A stretch of 64,000 bases of DNA from Pseudomonas quebecensis (lineage in GTDB: Bacteria > Pseudomonadota > Gammaproteobacteria > Pseudomonadales > Pseudomonadaceae). The first letter of the stretch is position 1, and every line of letters begins with the position of its first letter. The translations under genes were made by a program, and so were the position numbers. Positions 29,653 through 38,927 of the stretch are shown piece by piece. Below the pieces are notes generated by a model. It made no database searches, had not been told where the DNA came from, and worked only from the letters and a program-made list of their open reading frames with translations. The stretch spans positions 1,488,001-1,552,000 of the forward strand of contig NZ_CP112866.1 of NCBI RefSeq assembly GCF_026410085.1, in the 5' to 3' direction.

Positions 29653-29829
29653 TCATTCGGCCAGCTTGGCCAGGATTTTGTACACCACGGTGCCCAGAAT
29701 CAGCAGCATGCCGATCCACATGCCGAACACGCCCAGAGGCTTGTCGCGAAAGTTGAAGCCTACCGCCAGCAGGATCATGCCGATCAGGATGGGAATCAGC
29801 ATGGCGTGGAACGAGGACATGGGGATCAT
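29653..29829 (-). CDS. 58-residue predicted inner-membrane protein
   Basis: Short gene MIPMSSFHAMLIPILIGMIL... ending KILAKLAE. It has two membrane helices (MLIPILIGMILLAVGF; FGMWIGMLLILGTVVYKIL) separated by FRDKPLG. The start ATG is at 29829. The codon use is that of a coding frame. Function is unknown. A second ATG at 29820 is possible. The layout, with charged residues between the helices, suggests a hairpin in the inner membrane. Confidence 0.65.
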   Translation of the reverse strand: MIPMSSFHAMLIPILIGMILLAVGFNFRDKPLGVFGMWIGMLLILGTVVYKILAKLAE

Positions 29830-29922
29830 GGAGCGACGGCCTTGTCTGAGGGGAATATCGACCAGTCTAGGTCGGATTGCGCAAAGTGCAGGTGATGCAG
29901 GTCAGGGGGATGCAAAACCAAT

Positions 29923-29947
29923 GTGGGAGGGGGGTGTCCCCTCCCAC
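29923..29947. repeat. REP element
   Basis: GTGGGAGGGG-GGTGT-CCCCTCCCAC: a near-perfect 10-bp inverted repeat of the common fluorescens-group REP, placed just after the apeB stop codon side. Confidence 0.85.
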
Positions 29948-29965
29948 CTACAGGCAGTCCTGGTT

Positions 29966-31255
29966 TCAGGGCAGGTCGTGGCTGGCGTAGAACGCGCCCA
30001 ACACCTTCACCAAATGCGCCAGGTCATGGCTGCCGCACAGTTCACGGATCGAATGCATGGCAAACGTCGGCAGGCCGATGTCCACGGTGCGCACGCCCAG
30101 GTGGCTGGCGGTGATCGGGCCGATGGTCGAGCCGCAGCCCATGTCGCTGCGCACCACGAAGCTCTGCACCGGCACTTCCTGGGCCATGCACAGGTGGCGG
30201 AAGAAACCGGCGGTTTCGCTGTTGGTGGCGTAGCGCTGGTTGCTGTTGACCTTGATCACCGGGCCGGCGTTGAGCTTGGGGCCGTGGTTGGCGTCGTGCT
30301 TGTCGGCGTAGTTGGGGTGCACGCCGTGGGCGTTGTCGGCCGACACCAGCAGGGATTTCTGGATGGTGCGCACGAATTCATCACCTTCGGGCAACAGGCG
30401 ACGCAGGGTCTGCTCCAGCATCGGGCCATCGGCGCCACAGGCCGAGCAGGAGCCGACTTCTTCGTGGTCGTTGCACACCAGCACGCAGGTTTCCTCGCTG
30501 TCGCTGGTCAGCAGGGCCTGCAGACCGGCGTAGCACGACAGCAGGTTGTCCAGGCGCGCGCCGGCGATGAAGTCGCCGTTGAGCCCGATCACCGCGGCGC
30601 TCTGGGTGTCGTAGAAGCTCAACTCATAATCGAGTACGACGTCGGCATTGAGCCCGTGTTCGCGGGCCAGTTGGTCGGTGAGCACGGCGCGGAAGTCTAC
30701 GCGCTCGTCACCGGCGAACTGCGCCAGGATCGGCGGCAGCTCGGTCTGGGCATTGATCGCCCAGCCCTGGTTGGCTTCGCGATTGAGGTGGATGGCCAGG
30801 TTGGGGATGATCGCGATCGGCAGTTTGAAGTCGATCAATTGGCTTTCGACCTTGCCATCGCGGCGGAAGGTCACGCGCCCGGCCAGCGACAGGTCGCGGT
30901 CGAACCACGGTGCCAGCAGGGCACCGCCGTAGACTTCCACGCCCAACTGCCAGAAGCCCTGGCGTTGCAATTCCGGCTGCGGCTTGACCCGCAGGCACGG
31001 GCTGTCGGTATGGGCGCCGACCAGGCGAATGCCGCCCTGCAGTGGTGAATGGCGGCCGAGTTTGAAGGCGATGATCGAGGAGTCGTTACGGGTGAGGTAG
31101 TAGCGCCCGTTGGCTTCGGTGGTCCAGGTTTCGCGCTCGTCGAGACGCTGGTAACCGGCCGCTTCCAGGCGCTGGGCCAGGGCGGCGGTGGCATGAAAAG
31201 GAGTAGGGGAGGCCTTGAGAAAGTCGATCAGGCCTTGATTCAACGCTTCGCGCAT
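29966..31255 (-). CDS. apeB: M18-family aminopeptidase ApeB
   Basis: A 429-residue M18 metallopeptidase. Metal-binding motifs are [14 protein letters not shown] near 80, [16 protein letters not shown] near 265 and the late [11 protein letters not shown] and [13 protein letters not shown]. The family forms large cytoplasmic homo-oligomers that remove N-terminal residues, often acidic, with two zinc ions. The ATG at 31255 has GGAGC before it on the minus strand, so the longer frame to 31312 is rejected. The gene order minC-minD-minE-rluA-apeB equals P. aeruginosa PA3243-PA3247. Confidence 0.92.
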   Translation of the reverse strand: MREALNQGLIDFLKASPTPFHATAALAQRLEAAGYQRLDERETWTTEANGRYYLTRNDSSIIAFKLGRHSPLQGGIRLVGAHTDSPCLRVKPQPELQRQGFWQLGVEVYGGALLAPWFDRDLSLAGRVTFRRDGKVESQLIDFKLPIAIIPNLAIHLNREANQGWAINAQTELPPILAQFAGDERVDFRAVLTDQLAREHGLNADVVLDYELSFYDTQSAAVIGLNGDFIAGARLDNLLSCYAGLQALLTSDSEETCVLVCNDHEEVGSCSACGADGPMLEQTLRRLLPEGDEFVRTIQKSLLVSADNAHGVHPNYADKHDANHGPKLNAGPVIKVNSNQRYATNSETAGFFRHLCMAQEVPVQSFVVRSDMGCGSTIGPITASHLGVRTVDIGLPTFAMHSIRELCGSHDLAHLVKVLGAFYASHDLP

Positions 31256-31315
31256 AAATAGCTCCAGACAGCAATGCGCGGAGTTTACCGTTCGATGGCG
31301 GCAAGTGCACATAAC

Positions 31316-31411
31316 AAATGTGGGAGAAGGCTTGCCCCCGATTGCAGTGTGTCAGTCAGTACATCTGTCACTGATACGCCGTCATCGGGGGCAAGCCCCC
31401 TCCCACATTTG
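31316..31411. repeat. REPIN (two inverted REP sequences)
   Basis: The left half AATGTGGGAGAAGGCTTGCC is mirrored by the right half ending GGGGGCAAGCCCCCTCCCAC, about 50 bases apart, around a central inverted tract (GTGTCAGTCAGTACATCTGT). This is the doublet form of the fluorescens-group REP. Confidence 0.85.
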
Positions 31412-31425
31412 CCTGTGTTGACCAC

Positions 31426-32061
31426 TTAAAAGGGTGCAGGGCACTCGAAGCGCAGGCGCTCGCCGCTTTGCGGATGGGTAAAGCTGAGCATGCTCGCGTG
31501 CAGGCACAGGCGCGGCCACGCAGCCAGGGCTTGTTCGTGGGCGTACAGGCCATCCCCCAACAGAGGGTGGCCGATGGATAGCATATGCACACGCAATTGG
31601 TGCGAGCGTCCGGTGATGGGTGTCAGCTCGACGCGGCACCAGTCGCCGCAGCGCTCCAGCACCTTCCAGAAGGTCAGTGCATGCTTGCCGAATTCGTGGT
31701 CCACCACATGGCGGGGCTTGGTGGGTGGGTCGTAGCGCAGGGGCAGGTCGATGCTGCCGCTGTCCAGCGTCGGTTGGCCCCAGGCCAGGGCAGTGTAGGC
31801 CTTTTCGGTTTCACGGTCGTGAAACTGGCGCGACAGCTCGCGATGAGTATCGGCGTCGCGGGCCAGCAGGATAATGCCCGAGGTTTCCCAGTCCAGCCGG
31901 TGGACGATGCGAGCTTCAGGGTAGCCGTTTTCCTGCAGGCGCGTGATCAGGCAATCCTTGTTGTCGTCGGCGCGCCCAGGCACCGAGAGCAGCAGGGTCG
32001 GCTTGTTCACCACCAGGACAGCGGCGTCCTGGTAAAGGATATGAATGTTGGACAACGGCAT
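31426..32061 (-). CDS. rluA: RluA-family pseudouridine synthase
   Basis: A 211-residue pseudouridine synthase without an S4 domain. The catalytic motif HRLDWETSGIILLA (Asp in HRLD) and the C-terminal TGRSHQLRVHM and GHPLLGDGLYA are those of RluA. The enzyme isomerises U746 of 23S rRNA and U32 of certain tRNAs in E. coli. The ATG at 32061 gives the usual RluA length. It follows minE on the same strand, 96 bases apart; that gap holds a hairpin (CGGCTCCC/GGGAGCCG, 32101-32119) without a T-run. Confidence 0.9.
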   Translation of the reverse strand: MPLSNIHILYQDAAVLVVNKPTLLLSVPGRADDNKDCLITRLQENGYPEARIVHRLDWETSGIILLARDADTHRELSRQFHDRETEKAYTALAWGQPTLDSGSIDLPLRYDPPTKPRHVVDHEFGKHALTFWKVLERCGDWCRVELTPITGRSHQLRVHMLSIGHPLLGDGLYAHEQALAAWPRLCLHASMLSFTHPQSGERLRFECPAPF

Positions 32062-32157
32062 TAAACAGCCTCGTAACAAACGCCAACGGCGGCTGGGCCA
32101 CCCGGCTCCCGCGAAGGGAGCCGAATGACCGAGCCGCCGTGGCGACCGCCCGTTCGA

Positions 32158-32412
32158 TCAACGATCGGGCAGGGTGATGTTGAGTTCCAGAATCGAGCAG
32201 CTGCCGTCGTTTTCCAGGGCGACATGCACGTCATCGTTGCCGATATTGACGTACTTGCGGATCACCTCGACCAGTTCCTTCTGCAAGGCTGGCAGGTAAT
32301 CCGGGGTGCTGCGTTGGCCGCGTTCGTGCGCCACGATGATCTGTAGACGCTCTTTCGCGACCGACGCGGTGCTTGGCTTTTTGTTGGCGCGAAAGAAGTC
32401 GAGAAATTTCAT
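32158..32412 (-). CDS. minE: Cell division topological specificity factor MinE
   Basis: An 84-residue protein of full MinE length. It has the N-terminal membrane/anti-MinCD part ([21 protein letters not shown]) and the C-terminal topological domain ([16 protein letters not shown]). MinE drives ATP hydrolysis by MinD and so pole-to-pole oscillation, placing division at midcell. It starts 3 bases after the minD stop and is surely co-transcribed. Confidence 0.97.
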   Translation of the reverse strand: MKFLDFFRANKKPSTASVAKERLQIIVAHERGQRSTPDYLPALQKELVEVIRKYVNIGNDDVHVALENDGSCSILELNITLPDR

Positions 32413-32415
32413 TGT

Positions 32416-33228
32416 TCAATTGCCTCCAAAGATACGCTCGAAGAATCCCTTCTTCTTGACATCGAGGAAGCGATGTTCCACGGACTTGCCCAGCAGGCGA
32501 TCGACCGCATCGCTGTACGCCTGGCCGGCGTCGCTCTGGTCATCGAGGATCACCGGAACACCCTGGTTGGAGGCCTTGAGCACCGCTTGGGATTCTGGAA
32601 TCACGCCCAGCAGGGTCACGGCAAGGATTTCCTTCACGTCTTCAACGCCGAGCATTTCGCCGTTGCTGACGCGCTCAGGGTTGTAGCGGGTGAGCAGCAA
32701 GTGCTCCTTGATCGGGTCCTGGCCTTCTTCGGCGCGCTTGGATTTGCTGGCCAGCAGGCCGAGCATGCGGTCCGAGTCACGTACCGAGGAGACTTCCGGG
32801 TTGGTCACGACGATGGCTTCGTCGGCGAAATACATCGCCAGGTGCGCGCCGGTCTCGATACCCGCAGGGGAATCGCAGACCACGTATTCGAAGGTTTCCT
32901 TCAGCTCGGCAAGAACTTTGCCTACGCCTTCCTTGGTCAGCGCGTCTTTGTCGCGGGTCTGGCTGGCGGCCAGCACGTACAGGTTCTCAAGACGCTTGTC
33001 CTTGATCAGAGCCTGTTGCAGGTTGGCTTCGCCGTTGACCACGTTGACGAAGTCGTACACCACGCGGCGTTCGCAGCCCATGATCAGGTCGAGGTTACGC
33101 AAACCCACGTCGAAGTCGACGATGACTGTCTTGTGGCCGCGCAACGCGAGACCGGTACCGATAGCGGCGCTGGTGGTGGTCTTACCCACACCACCCTTGC
33201 CGGATGTAACCACGAGAATCTTGGCCAA
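32416..33228 (-). CDS. minD: Septum site-determining ATPase MinD
   Basis: A 270-residue ParA/MinD ATPase. The deviant Walker A motif is GKGGVGKTT with Lys11 and Lys16, Walker A' VIVDFDVGLRNLD and the signature CDSPAGIE follow, and the C-terminus is the amphipathic membrane-targeting helix (KKGFFERIFGG). It recruits MinC to the membrane and is displaced by MinE. It precedes minE by 3 bases and follows minC by 200 bases. Confidence 0.97.
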   Translation of the reverse strand: MAKILVVTSGKGGVGKTTTSAAIGTGLALRGHKTVIVDFDVGLRNLDLIMGCERRVVYDFVNVVNGEANLQQALIKDKRLENLYVLAASQTRDKDALTKEGVGKVLAELKETFEYVVCDSPAGIETGAHLAMYFADEAIVVTNPEVSSVRDSDRMLGLLASKSKRAEEGQDPIKEHLLLTRYNPERVSNGEMLGVEDVKEILAVTLLGVIPESQAVLKASNQGVPVILDDQSDAGQAYSDAVDRLLGKSVEHRFLDVKKKGFFERIFGGN

Positions 33229-33428
33229 GGTGTTTCACCCCTAAGGAAAAAGGACTTTTCAGCCCCTGAAAAACATCTCTTGAAACTCGCTGCAGGCGGA
33301 CAGCCCTTGTAGGAAAAAAGCTGTGGCTCCCATGGGGAACGCCAGCTTTCAGTTATTCCTACGCAAGTCTTGCCGGTTTCGCTGTGCTATCAGAGTCTAG
33401 AGATGCTTGGAAAATGCGGCAGTATCCG

Positions 33429-34166
33429 TTAAAGGCGGACGATGTTCAACACATCGCCCGACAGGCTTATCTGCACCCCGGCGCCCCACAGCGGATCGCG
33501 GCGCAAATCTTCGGAAACCTTGTACTGGCCGGCGATGGACACCAGTTCAGCGGTCAACTGCTGACAGAAAATACGGGCCTTGGTGTCACCCTTGATCCCG
33601 GCGAGGGCGCGTCCGCGCATCGGGCCGTATACATGGATATTGCCATCGGCGAGAAGTTCCGCGCCGGGGCTGACGGAGGAGACGATCACCAGGTCGCCGC
33701 CCTGGGCGTAAATCTGCTGCCCGCCGCGTACGGGCGTGGTGATGATCTTTGTAGGCTTGGTCGTCGGCTCGGGTGGTTTTTCCGGTTTTTTCTTCAGCTC
33801 GCCTTCGGTCGGATCGAGCGGTCGCTCGCGTGCACCCGACGGCGGCAGTACTGGCAGTTCAATGGCGATTGCCGCGGCAATGTCTTCGATCCGGCTGGCC
33901 CGGATGGCCAGGGTGCGCAGGCCATGGGAGCGGCACACACGCATCAGGCCGGGCAGGTCGATGGCGCCTTGACCGGCGGGCAGTTTGTCCAGGGCCAGCA
34001 CCAGCGGGGCGTTGTTGAAGAAGTTGGGGGCCAGGGCGACCTTGGCGGCGAGCTGGCGGTCCAGGGCCTCGAGGTCGTTGCGCGCCAGTTCCAGCACGGT
34101 GATGGCGAGCATGCTGCCTTTCAACTGGAACACGGGATCTTGGTCTAGCGGTTCGGTTTGGCTCAT
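33429..34166 (-). CDS. minC: Septum site-determining protein MinC
   Basis: A 245-residue protein with an N-terminal MinC domain ([16 protein letters not shown], about 10-110), a Pro/Lys-rich linker (about 118-145) and a C-terminal beta-helix ([26 protein letters not shown] region, [30 protein letters not shown]) that binds MinD. MinC blocks FtsZ polymerisation away from midcell. No clear Shine-Dalgarno separates candidate starts at 34190 (GTG), 34175 and 34166; the last is chosen because the protein then opens MSQTEP as usual in the genus. It begins the minCDE cluster. Confidence 0.93.
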   Translation of the reverse strand: MSQTEPLDQDPVFQLKGSMLAITVLELARNDLEALDRQLAAKVALAPNFFNNAPLVLALDKLPAGQGAIDLPGLMRVCRSHGLRTLAIRASRIEDIAAAIAIELPVLPPSGARERPLDPTEGELKKKPEKPPEPTTKPTKIITTPVRGGQQIYAQGGDLVIVSSVSPGAELLADGNIHVYGPMRGRALAGIKGDTKARIFCQQLTAELVSIAGQYKVSEDLRRDPLWGAGVQISLSGDVLNIVRL

Positions 34167-34286
34167 GGTCGGCATAAAGCGGCTTGTCACGAAAAGTGTC
34201 GAGACTTATAACGAGAACACTCACCCGCCGCAAGCCGAGTCGAACCGTTGTAGAATGCGCGGCCCTTGTCTTTACCGGAATCTGTA

Positions 34287-35222
34287 ATGGATCGCCCGCG
34301 TTTTCGAGCTGTATTTTTTCACCCGCGATTTTGGCTGTTATGGCTGGGACTCGGCCTGCTCTGGCTGGTGACCCAATTGCCGTACCGCGCGCTGCTGGCC
34401 ATTGGTCGGCTGCTGGGCGCGGGCATGTACCGTGTGGCCGGCGAGCGCCGCCGCATTGCCGCGCGCAACCTGGAGCTGTGCTTCCCGGAAAAATCCGCCG
34501 AGGAGCGCAAGCGGCTGCTCAAGGAGAACTTCGCATCCACCGGCATCGCCTTCTTTGAAATGGCCATGAGCTGGTGGTGGTCGCGCCAGCGCCTGGCGCG
34601 GCTGGCCCATGTCGAGGGCCTGCAACACCTCAAGCAGGCGCAGTTGGACGGCAAGGGCGTGATCCTGATGGCCCTGCATTTCACCACCCTGGAAATCGGC
34701 GCGGCGCTGCTCGGCCAGAAGCACACCATCGACGGCATGTACCGCGAGCATAGCAACGCGTTGTTCGACTATGTCCAGCGCCGTGGCCGCGAGCGGCATA
34801 ACCTCGACTCCCTGGCGGTGGAACGCGAAGACGTGCGCGGCATGCTCAAGCTGCTGCGCGCCGGCCGCGCCATCTGGTATGCACCGGACCAGGACTACGG
34901 CGCCAAGCAAAGCATTTTTGTGCCGCTGTTCGGCATTCAGGCCGCCACCGTCACTGCCACCAGCAAGTTCGCCCGCCTGGGTAAGGCGCTGGTGGTGCCG
35001 TTCACCCAGGAGCGCCTGGCCGATGGCAGTGGCTATCGCCTGGTGATCCACCCGCCGCTGGTTGACTTCCCCGGTGACAGCGATGAGGTCGACTGCCTGC
35101 GCATCAACCAGTGGATCGAAGCCTGCGTGCGTGAATGCCCCGAGCAATACCTATGGACCCACCGCCGCTTCAAGAGCCGGCCGGCGGGTGAACCGAAACT
35201 GTACGAAAAACGCCGTCGATAA
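34287..35222 (+). CDS. Lipid A lauroyl-type acyltransferase (LpxL/HtrB family)
   Basis: A 311-residue inner-membrane acyltransferase. An N-terminal membrane helix (FWLLWLGLGLLWLVTQL) is followed by the catalytic H-x4-E motif in MALHFTTLEIG, and by MYREHSN, APDQDYGAKQSIFVPLFG and the C-terminal YLWTHRRFKSRP typical of LpxL/LpxM. It transfers a secondary acyl chain to Kdo2-lipid A. The ATG at 34287 (site GGAATCTG) is preferred to the TTG at 34266. Divergent from minC. Confidence 0.93.
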   Translation: MDRPRFRAVFFHPRFWLLWLGLGLLWLVTQLPYRALLAIGRLLGAGMYRVAGERRRIAARNLELCFPEKSAEERKRLLKENFASTGIAFFEMAMSWWWSRQRLARLAHVEGLQHLKQAQLDGKGVILMALHFTTLEIGAALLGQKHTIDGMYREHSNALFDYVQRRGRERHNLDSLAVEREDVRGMLKLLRAGRAIWYAPDQDYGAKQSIFVPLFGIQAATVTATSKFARLGKALVVPFTQERLADGSGYRLVIHPPLVDFPGDSDEVDCLRINQWIEACVRECPEQYLWTHRRFKSRPAGEPKLYEKRRR

Positions 35223-35252
35223 GACCGACCTTTCCCCACGTGGAGTGACGCG

Positions 35253-36401
35253 ATGCGCCCAGCTGAACCGGTTACAGGCTTGATTCTTTCCGGCGGCGGG
35301 GCGCGAGCGGCGTATCAGGTGGGGGTACTGGCGGGGATTGCCGAGCTGTTGCCCCCGGGGGCGCCCAACCCGTTTCCGGTGATCGTCGGCACGTCGGCCG
35401 GGGCGATCAATGCCGTGAGCCTGGCCAGTGGCGCCATGGATTTTCGCGCGTCCATCGAGCGCCTGACCGCGTTCTGGCAGGGCTTTCGCAGCCACCTGGT
35501 GCTGCGCAGCGATTGGCCCGGCGTGGCGCGCCAGGCCGGGCGCTTCCTGATTCACAGCCTGTTGGGTCTGGGCCGCCAGGTGCCGGTGGCGCTGCTCAAC
35601 AGCTCGCCATTGCGTGACCTGTTGCAGGACAAGCTGCACCTGCCGGGGATCGATGAAGCCATTCGGCAAAAGCACCTGCATGCGGTGGCGGTCACAGCCT
35701 TTGGCTATGAGTCCGGGCAAGCCGTGACCTTCTACCAGGGCGGCGGCACCATTGACGCCTGGCTGCGCCATCGACGCATCGGCGTGCCGACCCAACTGAC
35801 GGTTGAGCACCTGCTCGCCAGTTCGGCGATCCCGCTGCTGTTTGCCCCGGTGAAGCTCGACCAAGAATATTTCGGGGACGGTGCGGTGCGCCAGTCGGCG
35901 CCCATCAGCCCGGCACTGCACCTGGGTGCCAGTCGCGTGCTGGTGGTTGGCGTCAGCGGCAACCCGCGTGGCAACGAGCCGGTCGTGCAGCGCGTCTACA
36001 CCGGGCAGCAACCGACCTTGGCGCAGATTGGCGGGCACATGCTCAACAGCACCTTCATCGACAGCCTGGAAAGCGATATCGAATTGCTGGAACGCCTCAA
36101 TCAGTTCAGCCATCTGCAACCGGCCGACAGCGCGGCGCGCGGTCTGGCGCCGGTGGAGGTGCTGGTGATCGCCCCCAGCCAGCCCATCGACGAAATCGCC
36201 GCGCGGCATCGCCAGGAAATGCCGGCGGCGTTGCGTGTGTTCCTGCGCGGGCCGGGTGCGACCAAGACCAGCGGGGCAGGGGTGCTGAGCTACTTGTTGT
36301 TCGAGGCGGGGTATTGCAGCGAATTGATCGAGTTGGGCAGGAAAGATGCGCTGGCCAAGCGTGAAGAGATCACCCGGTTCCTGGGTTTGCAGCCTGTCTG
36401 A
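35253..36401 (+). CDS. Patatin-like phospholipase
   Basis: A 382-residue patatin domain protein. The oxyanion motif is LSGGGARAAYQVGVL, the nucleophile elbow VGTSAGAINAV, and the Asp of the catalytic dyad is in YFGDGAVRQSAPI. After about residue 300 there is a second, DUF3336-free helical region (VLSYLLFEAGYCSELIELG). No signal peptide, so cytoplasmic or membrane-associated lipid hydrolase; substrate unknown. It follows the LpxL-type gene by 30 bases and may be co-transcribed. Confidence 0.9.
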   Translation: MRPAEPVTGLILSGGGARAAYQVGVLAGIAELLPPGAPNPFPVIVGTSAGAINAVSLASGAMDFRASIERLTAFWQGFRSHLVLRSDWPGVARQAGRFLIHSLLGLGRQVPVALLNSSPLRDLLQDKLHLPGIDEAIRQKHLHAVAVTAFGYESGQAVTFYQGGGTIDAWLRHRRIGVPTQLTVEHLLASSAIPLLFAPVKLDQEYFGDGAVRQSAPISPALHLGASRVLVVGVSGNPRGNEPVVQRVYTGQQPTLAQIGGHMLNSTFIDSLESDIELLERLNQFSHLQPADSAARGLAPVEVLVIAPSQPIDEIAARHRQEMPAALRVFLRGPGATKTSGAGVLSYLLFEAGYCSELIELGRKDALAKREEITRFLGLQPV

Positions 36402-36403
36402 CT

Positions 36404-36427
36404 GTGGGAGGGGCGAGCCCCTCTCAC
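36404..36427. repeat. REP element
   Basis: GTGGGAGGGG-CGAG-CCCCTCTCAC: inverted repeat with one mismatch between the convergent patatin and tsx-like genes; it may also work as a hairpin barrier at the transcript ends. Confidence 0.8.
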
Positions 36428-36448
36428 ACGCGCACCTGCGGTGTTCGA

Positions 36449-37234
36449 TCAGAAGTGATACTTGACCAGGAAGCTCGCCGTGTCCTGAGTCGTCTTGAAC
36501 GCGCCGGAATCTTCGATGCCGTACTTGTTCTTCCAGTAGTCGTATTCGAAACCGACGTACAGCTGTTTCTCGCCCCAGTTCATGGCTTTGCCCAGGTCGT
36601 ATTTGACCTGAGGGTTGAAGTGCAGGTTGGCGTGGTAGGTGCCGCGGGCGTTCTTGTCGTTGTCCACCACCCAGTCCATGAAGCCGTCGATCAGGATGTT
36701 CGAGTTGCCCACCGGGATCGTGTACGACCATACCGGGGTGATCTGCCACACGCCGTCACCTGGCCGATTGCCTTCGGTCTGGCGCTGGTAGAAGTTCAAC
36801 TGGAAGTAATCGAAACCGGGGATGTTCAAATCGAAGCCGGGGCCGACCAGGTACGACTCGTTGTCGCCTTCGCCGAACTCGTACGTCATTGCCAGCAATA
36901 CGTCTTTTATCGGGCCGAAGGACAAGTCCTGGTCGAAAATCTTGCCGAACGACAAGCGCGGGCTGAACTCACCGTAGTAGGTGTTCGGGCCGACGTTGCC
37001 GTCTTCCTTGCCGTTGTAAAAGATGCGGTCGAGGAAGAAGAAGTTGTCGCCGTACTTCCACGCGTCGGCATGTTCGAACGTGACTGTCTGCTGGATCTGC
37101 GGGTTGACGGTGAAGTTCTTGCCCCACAAATACGTCAGGCTGTTGTTCTGCCACTGCAACAAGTCACCGGCCACGGCCTGGCCGCCGGCCAGCAGGGATC
37201 CCGCCAGTACCAGGCCTTTGAACATAGGTTTCAT
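36449..37234 (-). CDS. Tsx-like outer-membrane nucleoside/purine channel
   Basis: A 261-residue outer-membrane beta-barrel of the Tsx/OmpK family. It has a signal peptide (GLVLAGSLLAGGQAVAG), then LLQWQNNSLTYLWGKNF, alternating amphipathic strands with aromatic belts, and a C-terminal Phe (LVKYHF) for barrel assembly. The family passes nucleosides or purines. It sits at the end of the urate catabolic cluster, behind the purine permease, which points to uptake of purines across the outer membrane. Confidence 0.87.
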   Translation of the reverse strand: MKPMFKGLVLAGSLLAGGQAVAGDLLQWQNNSLTYLWGKNFTVNPQIQQTVTFEHADAWKYGDNFFFLDRIFYNGKEDGNVGPNTYYGEFSPRLSFGKIFDQDLSFGPIKDVLLAMTYEFGEGDNESYLVGPGFDLNIPGFDYFQLNFYQRQTEGNRPGDGVWQITPVWSYTIPVGNSNILIDGFMDWVVDNDKNARGTYHANLHFNPQVKYDLGKAMNWGEKQLYVGFEYDYWKNKYGIEDSGAFKTTQDTASFLVKYHF

Positions 37235-37463
37235 TCGGTTGCTCCCGAGTTAAAGTTTTATGTTTTTCTTTTAGTGCAGGCGCTCTGATGCGGCGCCTTT
37301 GGTTCGCTGTGAATATCGTCTGATCGGTCAGCTTTTATGGGTTTAGCAAGAGCCGCGCCAACGCGTTGAAGAGCAATCGATTCGAGCGGGCGCGGAGAAT
37401 ACTGATAACCCTGCCTGGCCTCAAGCGCGCTGTTACAGGGCGTACAGCGCGATGATGGGGCAT

Positions 37464-38810
37464 TCAGGTGTGCGCGTGCTCGACCACCGCTCGCTCGGCG
37501 CCCCCGAGGATGTTGAACAGCACATTCAACGACAACGCGCTGAGGGTGGCCATGGCGATGCCGCTGTGAGTGATCGGGCTCATCCACAGCGGCAGTTGGG
37601 CGAAGAACTCCGGGCGCACCACGGGAATCAGCCCCATGCCGATGCTCACCGCCACCAGCAACTGGTTGCGGCGGTCGGCGATATCGGCTTCCTGCAGAAT
37701 CTTGATGCCGGTGGCCGCCACCATGCCGAACATGGCAATCGCCGCGCCGCCCAGCACCGCCGGCGGAATCGACGCCACCAGGTAAGCGGCTTTGGGCAAC
37801 AGGCTGAGCACGATCAGAAACGCCCCGGCCATGATCGTCACCGAGCGGCAGCGCACGCCGGTCATCTGCACCAGGCCGATGTTCTGGGCGAACGAGGAAT
37901 GGGTGAAGGTGTTGAAGAACCCGGCCACGAACGACGCGCCGGCGTCGCACAGCAGGCCACGACGCAGCATCTTTGGCGTGACCTCGCGGTCGGTGATCTT
38001 GCCCAGCGCCAGGAACATCCCGGTGGACTCAACGAAGATGATCACCACCACCAGGCACATCGACAGAATCGGCGCCAACTCGAAAGTGGGCATGCCGAAA
38101 TGCAGCGGCGTCACCACCTGCACCCACGGCGCCAGCGCCAGGCCGCTGAGGTCGACCATACCGAGGACGCCGCACAGGGCGTAACCCAGGCCCATGCCGA
38201 TCAGCACCGAGATATTGACCCAGAAGCCTCGCATAAAGCGGTTGATCAGCAGGATGGTGGCCAGCACCAACGCGGCAATCGTCAGGTAGATGGGGGAGCC
38301 GAAGGTGGCCGCCGCGCTGCCGCCACCGGCCCAGTTCACGGCCACCGGGAACAGCGACAGGCCGATGGCGGTGATCACGGTGCCGGTCACAAGCGGTGGG
38401 AAAAAGCGCACGACCTTGGACATGAACGGCGCGATCAGCATGCCGAAGAACCCGGCGGCGATGGTGGCGCCGAAGATCCCCTGCAAGCCGATACCGGGCA
38501 TGCCGGCCATGGCGACCATGCTGCCGACAGCGGCGAAACTGGCGCCCATCATCACCGGCATGCGAATGCCCAGAGGGCCGATGCCGAACGACTGCACCAT
38601 GGTGGCGACGCCGGCCACCAGCAGGTCGGCGTTGATCAGAAAGGCGATTTCTTCACGGCTCAGGCCGGCGGCCTGGCCAATGATCAGAGGCACGGCGACG
38701 GCGCCGCCGTACATCAACAAGACGTGTTGCAGGCCGACCAGAATCAGTTGCAAGAGGGGCAGCCGCACCATGGCGGGCGCGGCAGGAGTCTGCGGTTCTA
38801 ACGGGGACAT
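37464..38810 (-). CDS. Urate/xanthine permease, NCS2 family (UacT/UraA type)
   Basis: A 448-residue protein with about 12-14 membrane helices. It shows the NCS2 signature region QSFGIGPLGIRMPVMMGASFAAVG and the second motif FFNTFTHSSFAQNIGLVQMTGV. Members are proton-coupled nucleobase importers. Placement inside the urate pathway suggests uric acid and/or xanthine. The ATG at 38810 has GAGGTG before it; the longer frame to 38855 is rejected. It is followed by the tsx-like gene after 229 bases; that gap carries no gene. Confidence 0.88.
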   Translation of the reverse strand: MSPLEPQTPAAPAMVRLPLLQLILVGLQHVLLMYGGAVAVPLIIGQAAGLSREEIAFLINADLLVAGVATMVQSFGIGPLGIRMPVMMGASFAAVGSMVAMAGMPGIGLQGIFGATIAAGFFGMLIAPFMSKVVRFFPPLVTGTVITAIGLSLFPVAVNWAGGGSAAATFGSPIYLTIAALVLATILLINRFMRGFWVNISVLIGMGLGYALCGVLGMVDLSGLALAPWVQVVTPLHFGMPTFELAPILSMCLVVVIIFVESTGMFLALGKITDREVTPKMLRRGLLCDAGASFVAGFFNTFTHSSFAQNIGLVQMTGVRCRSVTIMAGAFLIVLSLLPKAAYLVASIPPAVLGGAAIAMFGMVAATGIKILQEADIADRRNQLLVAVSIGMGLIPVVRPEFFAQLPLWMSPITHSGIAMATLSALSLNVLFNILGGAERAVVEHAHT

Positions 38811-38879
38811 GCAACACCTCGAATCTTTTTTATTTTTGTATTGTGTGGAACGCAATCTCTAAACCACTGCAAGTCACCT

Positions 38880-38906
38880 GTGGGAGGGGGCAAGCCCCCT
38901 CGCACA
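38880..38906. repeat. REP element
   Basis: GTGGGAGGGGGC-AA-GCCCCCTCGCAC: REP inverted repeat between the puuD and permease genes. Confidence 0.85.
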
Positions 38907-38927
38907 TTTTGGAGTTGCACCAGGCTG

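Noticed and set aside
35151-36749. Minus-strand open frame of 532 codons opposite the patatin gene
   Set aside because: It is a shadow of the patatin-like gene, which has all its catalytic motifs on the plus strand; no motif is seen in the antisense product.
37452-38801. Plus-strand 449-codon frame opposite the urate permease
   Set aside because: Extreme His/Gln/Asp-rich composition typical of antisense of a membrane protein; the permease on the minus strand is full length.
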